DNA from: Laccaria trichodermophora
Taxonomy: Eukaryota > Basidiomycota > Agaricomycetes > Agaricales > Hydnangiaceae
DNA: 64,000 nt
Reading direction: 5' to 3'
NCBI GenBank assembly: GCA_018417955.1
Contig: JACTVC010000011.1
Location: 556,262-620,261, forward strand
This document shows, in pieces, positions 34,199 to 44,113 of this stretch (position 1 is the first letter of the stretch; every line of letters begins with the position of its first letter). A program made the translations under genes and the position numbers. The notes below the pieces were generated by a model. That model was not told the DNA's origin. It was given only the letters and a program-made list of their open reading frames with translations, and did not search any database.

Positions 34199-36349
34199 TC
34201 ATTCATAGTATTCAGGTCTAGCCAGTAGCTGTCCAACTTTGTTCCTAGCAGACCCGTTGCCGAAAATAGACCGAAGAGAGCCTCTGGTAGACTCATAAGA
34301 GCTGACGGACATTTGGTCTTCGCTTCCGTACATTCGAGTGAGAGCATTGAGTTCTTGCGCTAGATGTTTGGCAGCTACGGTCGTTCGGTGTTGTAGAACA
34401 CGATATGTCGCTAATATTTCAGTTCGACTCGCACAGGATGCGAGCATCCGTAAGAAGAGGAAGTCATAGTCGAGCACGAAACGGTCGCGATCCCGTTTAT
34501 GGAAGAAGTCAGCCAGGACCTGTAGTACTTGATCTATGGTTACTACCACTTGGGAAGCTTCAAGCAATAGGGATCGTTCGACTCCATAGACAATTTCGTT
34601 ACCGGTGTACCTTACGAGATCCCTCTTACCGATCTCGTAACCGGCGAATTTTCGTACAGCTGCCCCTAGGTCGTCCCATCGACAATCTCTGGGCGTTTTG
34701 TATACCAGCTCGATGGCACACCTCAGTTGCTCACATTCGTACCCCGTTCGTCCTGGCAGAACTCCATCAATAGCCCCCAAAGGGACTAGGACATCCTCGT
34801 CTTTGGCGGAGTCGAAAGCTCCGAACATACGAGCAGCGGAGAGCGAGACGGGTTCCACCCAGATTGGTAAGTCCTTGTATGGTTCGATGTCCCAGAAGAC
34901 TGTATTGAACTCGGACGCATTTCCACGATCCGTAGGCGTGGTCTCAGTCTCCCCTTCTTCCGTCTGACTGGATGTGGAGGACTGAGCTCCGCTGTCCTTG
35001 ATGGAGCGTTGCATGGCGTCTCGTAGATTCAATAGATCCTTGACGAAGACGGGATCGTGCTGAGCGGGGCCCTCCTGTACCGAGGCAGCGGATCGACTCG
35101 CGCCAGTGTTCGAAGGTCTACGTATCCCTTTGTTTTGGACATTCTGCTGAGTATTGATCACGCTCTTGGGAGCAGCGGGAGGAATAGAGGCAGACTTGTT
35201 GATCGTCGGTAATCGACTCGCGCTTGATGAAGCAGCGGGGTTCGCGGAGGGTCTTTCTTTTGTTGAGTTGTCCGGGGTGTGGGGTCCAGTGAGAACTGGT
35301 CCCGAGGAGGGCATTGGACTGCGATGCGTAGGGGATATCACATCGGCGTCTGGTTCCTCCGTCATAGATACGCCCTTTCCCTTCTTCCTAGTGGTCAAGG
35401 GGGAGACGAGGTCTCGACTAGCCGAGTTGTTGGTGTTACGGGGTTTGGTTTTGGCGAGGTCCTCTCCAGCGGAGGGGATCGATAAGCTCATAGAGTAGAG
35501 TGAGTGGTCGATTCGCTGGCAGCCTCCTGGCTTATGAGGAGGTGATTGATGGTCCGGGCGTAGACAGGGTACAGGTAGCCCTGGAGTTACCATCATTAGG
35601 GCTGAGGGGGTCAGGGAACCGACGCTATCAGGGTCCCGAATAGGGAGAGGGCTCGCGCAACGGCAGCGGGCATAACTCAATTCGAATGGGAGAGACTTAG
35701 GCTTCCTTGTCAATTTGTAGCCTTTGAGAGCAGCGAAAGTTCGCGCTGACACAGGTTTAAGCGAGGAAGCCTCGAAGGTGGTGGGCGATGGAGCTATCGG
35801 GAGCCGAGAGGATTCATGATGGACTTCTTCATCTTCAGCAGTGACGGGGGTGATGAGTGTTGAAGTTGAGTATAACGAGTCCTCAGGCAGAGGGCTTCCG
35901 TGAGCAGCGAGCGATCGCGCTATCGAGGGCCGAGTAGCTCCTGATAAGACCTCATCGTCCGTCGAGGGGTCTAAGGTGTTTGTTGTTGTAGGTAGGCTGG
36001 ATATAATAGTCAGTTGACAGATCCTGTCAGAAGGGCTTACCGTTTGGGGGTTCTCCGCACCTATGCACTCACGGACTTCATCTTGGTGAAGTCCGCGGTG
36101 CCCCCACCATTGTGAAACCGAACGCGTGTCCGTGACTTCTCGATGGAGTCGCGCGCACAAGATGGCAGCGGAGAAAAGGTGAGGTACTTGCGAGAGCGAG
36201 GAAGATGAGGAGACGCGTGGCGTCTTCTCGAGTGAGCGTCCCTGTAACCCTGGGAGGGGGACGTTGTCACCCGACGTCGGACTCTGGTATCCCGGAGGGG
36301 AGGCATTAGGTTGCCTAACCGTAAAGCGTATCCGTGACCCAATCCACAT
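34199..36349 (-). CDS. Retrotransposon pre-gag ORF (ORF1), in frame with gag across one UGA
   Basis: The open frame of 716 codons starts inside the 5' LTR, runs across the primer-binding site and ends at a TGA (34199-34201). Gag continues in the same frame. The ATG at 36349 lies within ten bases of the LTR TATA box, so it is probably upstream of the transcript start. The first in-frame ATG after the primer site is at 35596 (ALMMVTPG, codon 252), giving about 465 residues. The N-terminal half is Ser/Pro/Thr-rich. The C-terminal ~230 residues look folded and helical (RDLVRYTGNEIVYGVERSLL, then VVVTIDQVLQVLADFFHKRD). I find no known domain. It may be the N-terminal (matrix-like) region of a longer Gag, which is inference from frame and position. 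Confidence 0.7.
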   Translation of the reverse strand: MWIGSRIRFTVRQPNASPPGYQSPTSGDNVPLPGLQGRSLEKTPRVSSSSSLSQVPHLFSAAILCARLHREVTDTRSVSQWWGHRGLHQDEVRECIGAENPQTVSPSDRICQLTIISSLPTTTNTLDPSTDDEVLSGATRPSIARSLAAHGSPLPEDSLYSTSTLITPVTAEDEEVHHESSRLPIAPSPTTFEASSLKPVSARTFAALKGYKLTRKPKSLPFELSYARCRCASPLPIRDPDSVGSLTPSALMMVTPGLPVPCLRPDHQSPPHKPGGCQRIDHSLYSMSLSIPSAGEDLAKTKPRNTNNSASRDLVSPLTTRKKGKGVSMTEEPDADVISPTHRSPMPSSGPVLTGPHTPDNSTKERPSANPAASSSASRLPTINKSASIPPAAPKSVINTQQNVQNKGIRRPSNTGASRSAASVQEGPAQHDPVFVKDLLNLRDAMQRSIKDSGAQSSTSSQTEEGETETTPTDRGNASEFNTVFWDIEPYKDLPIWVEPVSLSAARMFGAFDSAKDEDVLVPLGAIDGVLPGRTGYECEQLRCAIELVYKTPRDCRWDDLGAAVRKFAGYEIGKRDLVRYTGNEIVYGVERSLLLEASQVVVTIDQVLQVLADFFHKRDRDRFVLDYDFLFLRMLASCASRTEILATYRVLQHRTTVAAKHLAQELNALTRMYGSEDQMSVSSYESTRGSLRSIFGNGSARNKVGQLLARPEYYE
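36097..36109 (-). other. Primer-binding site (first-strand primer)
   Basis: One base inside the 5' LTR the minus strand reads TGGTGGGGGCACC. It begins with the TGG complementary to a tRNA CCA end, so it should pair with a tRNA ending GGTGCCCCCACCA. It does not resemble the initiator-Met primer used by many fungal gypsy elements. I cannot name the tRNA. Confidence 0.65.
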
Positions 36350-36478
36350 ATGTATATAATGTGGTTATCAAGTAAGTTACCAGAGAATGTAGCACAACTA
36401 TATACAACAAGAAGCAAACAATAGTAAACGATGATCCTAAGTCATGTACAACTACTAGGACACATGTCCGCCGTTACA
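36111..36478 (-). repeat. 5' LTR of the retrotransposon, with promoter
   Basis: This 368 bp LTR is upstream in transcription sense (right end on the plus strand). A TATA box, TTATATA, lies at 36353-36359 on the minus strand, suggesting transcription starts around 36320-36330. It ends with the TTTCACA terminus next to the primer-binding site. Confidence 0.95.
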
Positions 36479-36483
36479 GAAGG
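36479..36483. repeat. Target-site duplication GAAGG (right copy)
   Basis: Perfect match to 22603-22607, flanking the retrotransposon. Confidence 0.95.
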
Positions 36484-36699
36484 TGTCTGCTCAGAGTGGA
36501 GTTTCTTATGTTTATGAGCTCAGAAAATCCATTAGTACATACTGCAAAGTGCATCGGACTGTGTTATATAGCAGGTATATGGTAGTATGTGATGCAAGCA
36601 GTGTGTAATTCAAGTTAATACAAGTCAATATGAGGTCCTATAGCAATTCTGAGCTTTAGTTGTCAAGACCTCCATTTTTTTTTTTTTGGACCATCAGCT

Positions 36700-37266
36700 T
36701 AGTGATGGGCAGGGGTAACCCTGGGGTGTCTTCATCATGACCTATACCCTTACCCTTGCCCAACCCCAACCCTTAGTGAGGGTTGGGGTTTTGGAAGGGT
36801 AAGGGTTGGGGTAGATGTGGGGTTTGAGGGGTAAGAAACCCTCTGGGGGTCAGCATCAAGGGTTGTTGGATTTTTGTTTGTAGATTAAAATTCTTACAAA
36901 AGAAATGTTTTCACAAGCTTACAGTGAAGAAAACTACTATTATTTGATGAACATGATGATATAGAGTGTCCTTATATACACATCTCCATGTTTATAATAC
37001 CAGAACACTGGTGATAATCTTCTAAACTAATTCTTTACTATCCTTTTACCCAAAATTTATCATGCAAATATTTTATGAGGCAGAATTTGAGAAAAATTTG
37101 AGTTAAAATTTACCTGCTGACTACCCTTGACTTACCCTCAGAAAAACCCCAACCCTTGTGAAGGGTTGGGGTTTTTGTAAGGGTCAGAAAATCCTGACCT
37201 CTACCCTTACCCTCCTGACCCCTACCCTTGACCCTTGGAGGGTTGACAAACCCTTGCACATCACTA
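36700..37266. mobile_element. hAT-like non-autonomous DNA transposon (567 bp MITE)
   Basis: The terminal inverted repeats read TAGTGATGGGCAGGGGT at the left and TAGTGATGTGCAAGGGT at the right (minus strand). The element is flanked by a perfect 8 bp duplication, CATCAGCT (36692-36699 and 37267-37274). Eight-base duplications and TAG-type termini are typical of the hAT superfamily. Just inside each end is a hairpin made of CCCCAACCCT and AGGGTTGGGG arms, with further ACCCTTACCCT-like units that resemble telomeric repeats. The centre is AT-rich with no transposase ORF. Confidence 0.88.
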
Positions 37267-37576
37267 CATCAGCTGGACTAACTAACCAGGTATAGGTCCG
37301 GCATTCTATTGCCGGAGCCCCCTTGCCCTTCAACAAATTTGCAACAATATTGGATGATGCCAAACAGTTTCAGTGTACATTCTATACTTAACCCATGATT
37401 GTGCTACATTGAAAGGTGAAGCAAAACCTTGTAAGGTTTTGCAAACTTTACATAGACCACAAAGTGATCCAATGTTGTTGTTGTTTTGCTGATGAGAAGC
37501 CCTAGTACATAGGGCAATAGATAGTGTTGGTGTAGCAGACATACTCGAAACAGGATTGCTGGGCATCAGTGATTTA

Positions 37577-37976
37577 CAGTCATCCACCAGCTAGTGTTAC
37601 ATCAAAAATTGGAAGTTCACTTAAAACATGATGGGGATACATTTTCACTTAAAAATTGTACATTCAATCTTGGTGATCTACATTCTTTGTGTCCTCCAAA
37701 TTTCAGAGCTCTCAGGTTTGTTTCTGTTGAGCAATTCTGAAAATACCAGTGTAACATTCAGTGGTGGGAGGTTTTCTGCTAAGTACCCCATTTTGAACAA
37801 ATCACTACATATTTGATGCCCATCCTGCACACACAAAACTTGATGTGAGGAGAGACCACATATAGGAGCTCCAGATATAATTTGTTTCAAGAGAGTAGGT
37901 TGAATATTGCAAAGGTTATTCAAGGAGCAAAAGTGTAACATTCAGTGGTGGTGTAACACAGGCCGGTGGATGACTG
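37577..37976. mobile_element. Tc1/mariner-like non-autonomous DNA transposon (400 bp MITE)
   Basis: The ends are inverted repeats beginning CAGTCATCCACC (continuing roughly RGCYWGTGTTACA) and are flanked by TA on both sides (37575-37576, 37977-37978), the target site used by Tc1/mariner elements. The unit GTGTAACATTCAGTGGTGG occurs twice inside, at about 37750 and 37932. Short ORFs across it look incidental. No transposase is present. Confidence 0.75.
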
Positions 37977-37978
37977 TA

Positions 37979-38074
37979 CATATAAATAATCTAGTGAGGT
38001 TACAAATCTATCGGTTAAAAAAAATGTAGAGTTGCAACTGGCAGACGCAGAAAAAAAAGGATCCACTATTACAT
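37979..38074. other. Spacer at the edge of the transposon island
   Basis: Together with 36484-36691 and 37275-37574, this is non-coding sequence between mobile elements. It is AT-rich with A-runs. I see no gene in these stretches. Confidence 0.4.
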
Positions 38075-41000
38075 TCAAATTGCGGTACCGAGAACCGATT
38101 CGTCGAGTTTGATAGCCTCGTAGACGTGGAACGTGCGGACATGTGTCATCTCCTCACGAGAGTATGGAGGAGACCCATTACTCGAGTGACGTGGGGTTGG
38201 AGTCCTCGAATTGTCAGGATGAGAGGAATTGATGTTCGTCCCTGGATTCATAAGAGGCAAGGTGCCACTAGAACTCGAGGGGATGGAGGTATGGAATGTT
38301 GGTGTACCCTGTAACCTCGCCATACGGGGAGAGTCGGGGCGGAGGTCGCCTGGCCAAGCGAATCGCTGTCGAAGCTCTCTGCAACGGAGGGGTGGTGAGG
38401 TATGAATCGGATGAAAGGGGAGGGGGCTTACGATTGGTACTCCCACATGGCATCTTGGTACTCAGATGATACGGAGAAGACGGAACCGCGTTGGCTGGCG
38501 GAATCAGATGCTGGAGATTCGTCGCGTCCGCCCACCCCAAACTCAAGCGGAGGGGGGTTGAACCGTTGACGGAGGAAGCTAGAAAACAAAGGCTCGTTCA
38601 GAATCAGGCTAGCTAGAAGCAAAAAGAGTAAAGCGCACCCCTCGTATTCATAAAGCGCCTCTAGTACAGACTCCTCGTCAATCTCCTCGTCGTCAGTGGC
38701 CTCTATAGCATGTTCGACTAAAAGATTCTTGCAAGATAGCAGCATGCGCAGGTGCTTGCTAGCATGAATCTCAAGCTCCGATTGTTGCATGGGGATGAAA
38801 GTCGATGGCCACAACATCAATCCAGGAGACTGAGAGAGCACCTCCAACTTGGACGTGCTGCGATGAGCCTCACCGCTTCTTCCTCGAACCCCAACGTCGT
38901 CTGCAGCTGAGTCCGGTGAAGCAAGAGTGAGGTGCATTGTGCTTATTTGTTCAGCATATCCAAAGACCTCCCTCATCAAGTCCAGTACGAATTCTTCGGG
39001 ATAGATGCTGATACCGAACTTATGCGTGAGCATGTGTTCAAATAGAGATTCCAAATCAAGTGTGATAGCAGCATGTTGGGCCCAAGAATCCCTATTCCGA
39101 CCTAGCTGTGCTGTCCTTGCCTGCCTGCGTGGCAAAGGTGTCGCTCGAGGACTTGGAGAATCTCTGTCAGCTGCTGGCATATCATCACGGCCATTGAGAG
39201 TGGCAGCATCGTCAGTATCAGATTCTTCGTCTACCTGGTCGAGGCCGTAATAAGCATCGTCATCATCCACCTCTCCTTCTGCGAAGCCAAGCCCGGGATT
39301 GGAGCTATTGGAGTCATAGATGCTGAATGTGGAAAATACCGACGACGGGATGCTGACACTCAACTGGGGAGCGTCGGCGTCCAGACGACGAGTTGGCGGA
39401 ATGGGGAGTATATTTTCGGGCGATGGAGATGCCTTGCCATATGGAAAGAAGATACTATCGTCGATCAACTCCAAACGACCGCCCGGACTCAAGACGCGAC
39501 ACACTTCCTGAAACACGAACACCCAGGCGTCCGAGGTAATGCACAGGGTCAGGCAAGACATTCGCACCAGGTCGAAGGTGTTGTCGCTAAACGGGAGTCG
39601 CTGCTTCAAGCTACGAGAAAATATATATATGAGAATGATAGCGATAGAACAAGACAGCGATGAATACGTACAAGTTGCCTCGAACAAATTTGATGTTATT
39701 CTTGACGCCGTGTTTAACCGCCCATGGAAGAAGCCCTTTGGAAATGTCGACCATATCGTAGCCCGTGACCTTGGTTCCATAACCCTTCCAAGCAATAGCA
39801 GCATCCACAACCCAGTGGCTGATCGGAGATGGTAAGTAAGACCGTCGAAAAATCCGTGATGAATTTACCCTTGTCCACAGCCCAAATCGAGAACGGCAAG
39901 AGGAGGAGTGTTTCCATAGTTATGGAAGCTCGGAGAGCCGGTCGGGTTGAGGCGATACAGAAGCTCCCCTGTCTGGCGATCACTATGTTTTGCCTAGTTG
40001 AGACCACGGCCACTTCAAAACTGGCGACTTACTTGTCCAAAAGAACTGAATCATACGGGTCCAAGGGGTAATTTCCAATCCTAGATTTGATCCTTCGATC
40101 CCTTTCCGCTTTTTGTTCAAGGTCTGAAGCGTGATTTTGAACTACGATGTATTCCTCCTGTCGGGAGTCTTGAGATCGAGTTCCTAGTGCTGACATATCT
40201 TCTGTTGGACCTTCAGAAGGAGAATACGCGGACACGGATAAGGGTTCGAATGCAAGAGGGGAAGTGGGTGTCACAGGTTTAGACTTCTTCTTGAAGGGTA
40301 TACCCATGAACCGCGAACGATGATCAGCGTTATCGAATCGTTTCTTCGTTTGAGGATTGAACTTGAATTGGGCAGCAGGGCGCACGCCTGGATGGGCTCG
40401 CGTGCGAGCACTTGGATAGAAAAATGGAGCTGGAGATTCTGAAACTATTGCGGATGAAAGTTGTTCTCGAACGTTATCACTTTGAGGAAAAGAGTCCGAA
40501 GAACCCGTGCGAGAAGAATTGACGGATTGAGACGACGACGAGCTCATGGAAACCCTTTGCGTTCTTGGAGGATAATTGTTAGTGGGTGATTGAGACGACG
40601 TAGGACTAATCGGGGACAAAGTCTGTCCAAAAGAGTCCCTCCGAAAATGCCTAATATCGGCTTTTTGCCCATTTAACTTGGGTGTGGATTTCGGACGGGC
40701 AAGGGAGCGGGAAATAGGAAAAATGAAGGTCGGAGAGGATGTCTTAGATGTCTTCGGAGATTCCACGATCGGCGACTTCGAGAAATCCCCAGAACGCATA
40801 GATATGGCTGAGTCTGAGGCATTAGCGCGACTAGATTGGCTGAACGTGTGAAGTGAGGGCCCGCCACCAGAGTTTGAAAGCTGTGGATAAGAGTTTCCGT
40901 CATCCTGTGGTGTGACAAGCGAAGGCAAGGAAGGTGACTCAAGTCGAGAACGGGACGGCGAGTAACGAGGATTTGAACTTGGAGGAGAAGGAAATAGTAA

Positions 41001-41744
41001 GGAGGGATCTGAGCCCCACCTAGTTGCGGGGGACCCATTGTCGGAGCGCACGTTTGTTGAGTAAAGGTTGGTGGCGTCGATTTGAAGAGTTGGTCGCACT
41101 AACGGAATATTCGGGGAAATCGGGGCATAGGCTGGTAATTCTGTGAGAGGCGGAGATGCATGAAGCAAAAGAGACTGCGAAATAGCCGAATTTTCCGGAG
41201 ATTCAAGATGAACTTCTGAGAGGGTTGGTGAATCATCAGAATAGATTGGATCAGGGCCAACGGGTTCAATTCGAAATGGACGTGAATGCGCACGAGCAGT
41301 TGACACGCGAGAGTTTTTCGATGGAGGTGGAGGCTGGTATGTCGCTTCCAAGAGTCCGAAATCATTTGAAGGAGGGAAGGGAAAGTGGGATGAAATGGCT
41401 TTCTCCGATAATCCGTTTCCCGGCGAAGTGGCGGGTCGCCGATACCGCACGTCATGGCGCGGTGACGCGAGCGGGGCTGGTGAATCTCCTCTTTTATGGG
41501 GGGCGCTGAACTCCCTCAAAGGGTAGTCACGTGTATTTTCAGAAGGATTACTCTGAGGGTATGGCCAAGAACTGGACCCTGCTGAAGTCGGAGATGCCGT
41601 AACTTCCTGAGGCTTAGACGGTGAACTGGGAACTGTACGCTTGGCTCGGGAGAAAAGTCCCTTAGCTGGTGTTTTATGAGACGTCGGATGCGGATCTTGA
41701 AGGGGCTGCAATCGCTTCCGCCCCGCTGCTGCTCGAGACGACAT
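38075..41744 (-). CDS. SAM-dependent methyltransferase-domain protein with long disordered N-terminus
   Basis: A large protein of unknown substrate. Exon 1 (40033..41744, from MSSRAAAGRKRLQ) encodes ~570 Ser/Pro-rich, probably disordered residues. It splices through introns 39983-40032, 39819-39868 and 39611-39671 into a class I methyltransferase domain: LAVLDLGCGQG (SAM-binding motif I), VDAAIAWKGYGTKVTGYDMV with the ribose-binding acidic residue, LPFSDNTFDLVRM (motif IV region) and FQEVCRVLSPGGRLELIDD (typical type-11 ending). An acidic insertion follows (DEESDTDD). A C-terminal segment with LMREVFGYAEQIS resembles fungal methyltransferase proteins of this layout. A further intron (around 38376-38431) adds the last ~110 residues, ending at 38075. 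Protein, RNA or small-molecule targets cannot be told apart from sequence. Confidence 0.82.
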
Positions 41745-44113
41745 GTTGAAAAGGACGGCACGAAAGTACTTGAATTACCAGAGAATACGGAGGTATGATG
41801 ATGGCGTAGCAATCGTGACCTGAGGAGGCAGGAAGGCGAAAAGGCAAGGAAGGGGTCAAGGCGGTTTTGAAAGCCCTAAGTTCAGAGCTTCAACGTGTTG
41901 GCGCGTTCCACCAATTTGCAAAGAGGTTATAACAAACCCACGAGGATTGCTGATAGGGTTGATACCGCGAATGTAGTATGTTTCTCCCCGGTGCCCCGGA
42001 AGCCGATGTTAAGTACAAGTTGCACAGAGGCTTTCCCAGGATTAAGGTTTCTCACTGAGAAACCTTTGACGTCAAGACTGGGTTGGCTCGTGCTTGACAA
42101 GGACACCTTCAATAACCGCAAGATCAGGGTCAAATATAATTGAACTGACCATTTTTGTCTTAACTCCGGAAGCCGCAGCGCCTTCAAGATATCATTGGTC
42201 TGGACATGGGGGAGGCTTCAACACCCCATCACATGTACAACACCTGTCAGTTTCTTATCCGCCAATCGGGGATCTGAGAGACTGAGAGACCTGATCAGTG
42301 AACACCAAACTTTTTACCGTTGTTGATGAGATTGTTGGTAGAAGGATAAACAACCCACCTGCTGGTGCCAGCCTCAAAGTTTCGAGATATGGTTTCATTG
42401 AGACGTGGATTTGATCCCTTGGGACATGGTTCCGCTGGCATACTGGGAGAATACTTTGAAATGTCGGCCCTCGCTTCGGGACGCATTAATCTGGACCAAT
42501 ATAGAACGCAAAAAGATAAGCTGGCGCTTGAGGAGGAGTGTGTGAGGTCAGGAACACGTTGAACACGTGATTAGATTTGTATCTCAAAACAGATACAAAG
42601 TGAAACCAGCGTCAGAAAAGGATCACATTCTGATTTCTGAATCTTACCCCTGGGCCTCGACCTCGACCCAAGGGGTGCCATGTACTAGTATCTGTGTTGG
42701 CGTAGATCAAACGCATCTGAATTAAACGCGTTGGTGCTTCCACCATTACATAAGCATCATGTAACAGGATTCAACTCAACCCGTGCGTTTCAAGATTCTC
42801 CATGCTCGTAATTAACAGGAAATTTACCTTTCACCTCGTACTCCCCTGTTGCACATCAGTCCGAATCCGAAGGTCCTGGGTCCACGACTGACACTGAGGG
42901 AAATGCTGAATATGATACGAATGATGGAAGAAAGAATTTATGACCTGGCGTCTGTAAGTCCGTTGTGAACAAGGGGGTAGCGGGACGTGGATCCCGAACC
43001 AAGGGTTGGGGGGGGGTGTCCGGCCGCAGGCCGAAAAAAAAAAGAGTGACCCCCATCAATTTCAAATTTTCATCGTCAGCGATGTTCCATGGATGATTGA
43101 TGAGATGCATCTGTTGAAGCTGAAGCGCTGACGGTCCAAATCAATCACAAACCTGATGTGGCGACATACCGTCTACGTCGAGTCTCAAGTCTCGACACAC
43201 CCTAATACACTCCGCACGCCACCCCAAGGGCCCAAGCCAAGAGGCGCAGGATCCAACGGCATTTACGCTGACCTAGTTGCAATCAGTCACACCACTTTCG
43301 ACGCTTCAGATTCTTACTCGGCACCATTACCCTCCCATCCCAGCTCCCTATTACAATCCCGGCGACCATAACTGCGATGCAGCCGGCCATGGTGCAATGT
43401 ACAACATAATCAGATTTGGAGTAACCACTGCCATTAGGCCGAATTTACTTGTTGTAAATTTTCTGTGAATTTTATGAATTCAAAAAAAAAAAACATAGTA
43501 TGGGAAAAACATACTCTATTAGGAAGGTAGGTGGTGGGGGGGTGTCAAGCGGAACTCTGAAAAAAAAATAACGAGTGTTGGTCTCTTTTCTACATTCCGC
43601 CACCCCCTTGGTTGTGAATGCATCATTTGTTTTTCCATCGAGTTTTCAACACAGGCATATCTGGAGACTGGATGATGGAAAGGCCATGGTAGCAGAGCTT
43701 CAAATTACTTCGGCCCCACCAATCGCGGTAATTATCAAAGCAATTCCTGAGCAGTGGTCGCGAATGTATCGATGCCATTCTTCCACCTCCACGGACGCCA
43801 GGACGAACATCAGAAAACCATCGTTAATCAGGCCGACGCATCACGGAACGAGCAACTACCTTCAAGTTGCCTCCAAAATCTCACTTGAGCGAGAAACTAC
43901 ACGGTCACCAGTCTATAAAACGTACATACAACATGTTGGCATCAGTTGATCCAGTCAATCCGAGTAAGTACCACAACAGTTGAACATGATTCCCTGCTCA
44001 CCTATACTTACAAGTTGCTCTTGATGGAAGGTTGTCGAAGTGCTACTTAAAGCAATCTGACTCTCTATCAAATGGGGCATCCGTTATTGATCAATCCTGG
44101 TCCTTTTTTTGGC
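41745..44113. other. Gene-poor stretch between the methyltransferase and the ammonium transporter
   Basis: About 2.4 kb with no ORF I can support. It holds homopolymer-rich features: a G10 run then A10 run near 43007-43043, and a similar G8/A8 arrangement at 43536-43569, each carrying GGGGGGTGTC, a short spacer and GAAAAAAAA before a GAGTG. A hairpin, TTGTATCT...AGATACAA, lies near 42578-42600. The promoter of the methyltransferase gene is presumably at 41745-41950. Decayed mobile DNA is likely but I cannot define ends. Confidence 0.4.

Larger units (their letters stand above)
22608..36478 (-). mobile_element. Full-length Ty3/gypsy chromovirus-type LTR retrotransposon, 13.9 kb
   Basis: The element has two 368 bp LTRs (22608-22975 and 36111-36478) that start TGTGAAACC and end CGTTACA on the plus strand, perfect GAAGG target duplications, a primer-binding site and polypurine tract in the expected places, and all coding on the minus strand. 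In transcription order it has a pre-gag ORF, gag with a zinc knuckle, pol with protease, RT, RNase H, integrase and chromodomain, and a third long ORF. The LTRs differ at five positions by my count (about 98.6% identity), so insertion is recent. The size is well above the usual 5-8 kb of chromoviruses; about 0.83 kb is a nested DNA element and about 5.5 kb is the two additional ORFs. The gag-pol frame of this copy is interrupted, so it is probably no longer autonomous. Confidence 0.96.

Noticed and set aside
36720..37265. Internal telomeric repeat array
   Set aside because: The CCCTTACCC/CCCCAACCC units are irregular, hairpin-forming and confined within the ends of an 8 bp-duplicated DNA element, so they are part of that element.
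37330..37941. Two minus-strand ORFs of ~85 codons each
   Set aside because: One overlaps the TA-flanked MITE and the other is in AT-rich spacer. Neither shows domain-like sequence.
43575..43949. 124-codon plus-strand ORF between the methyltransferase and the ammonium transporter
   Set aside because: No protein-like composition or supporting splice pattern, and no recognisable motif.
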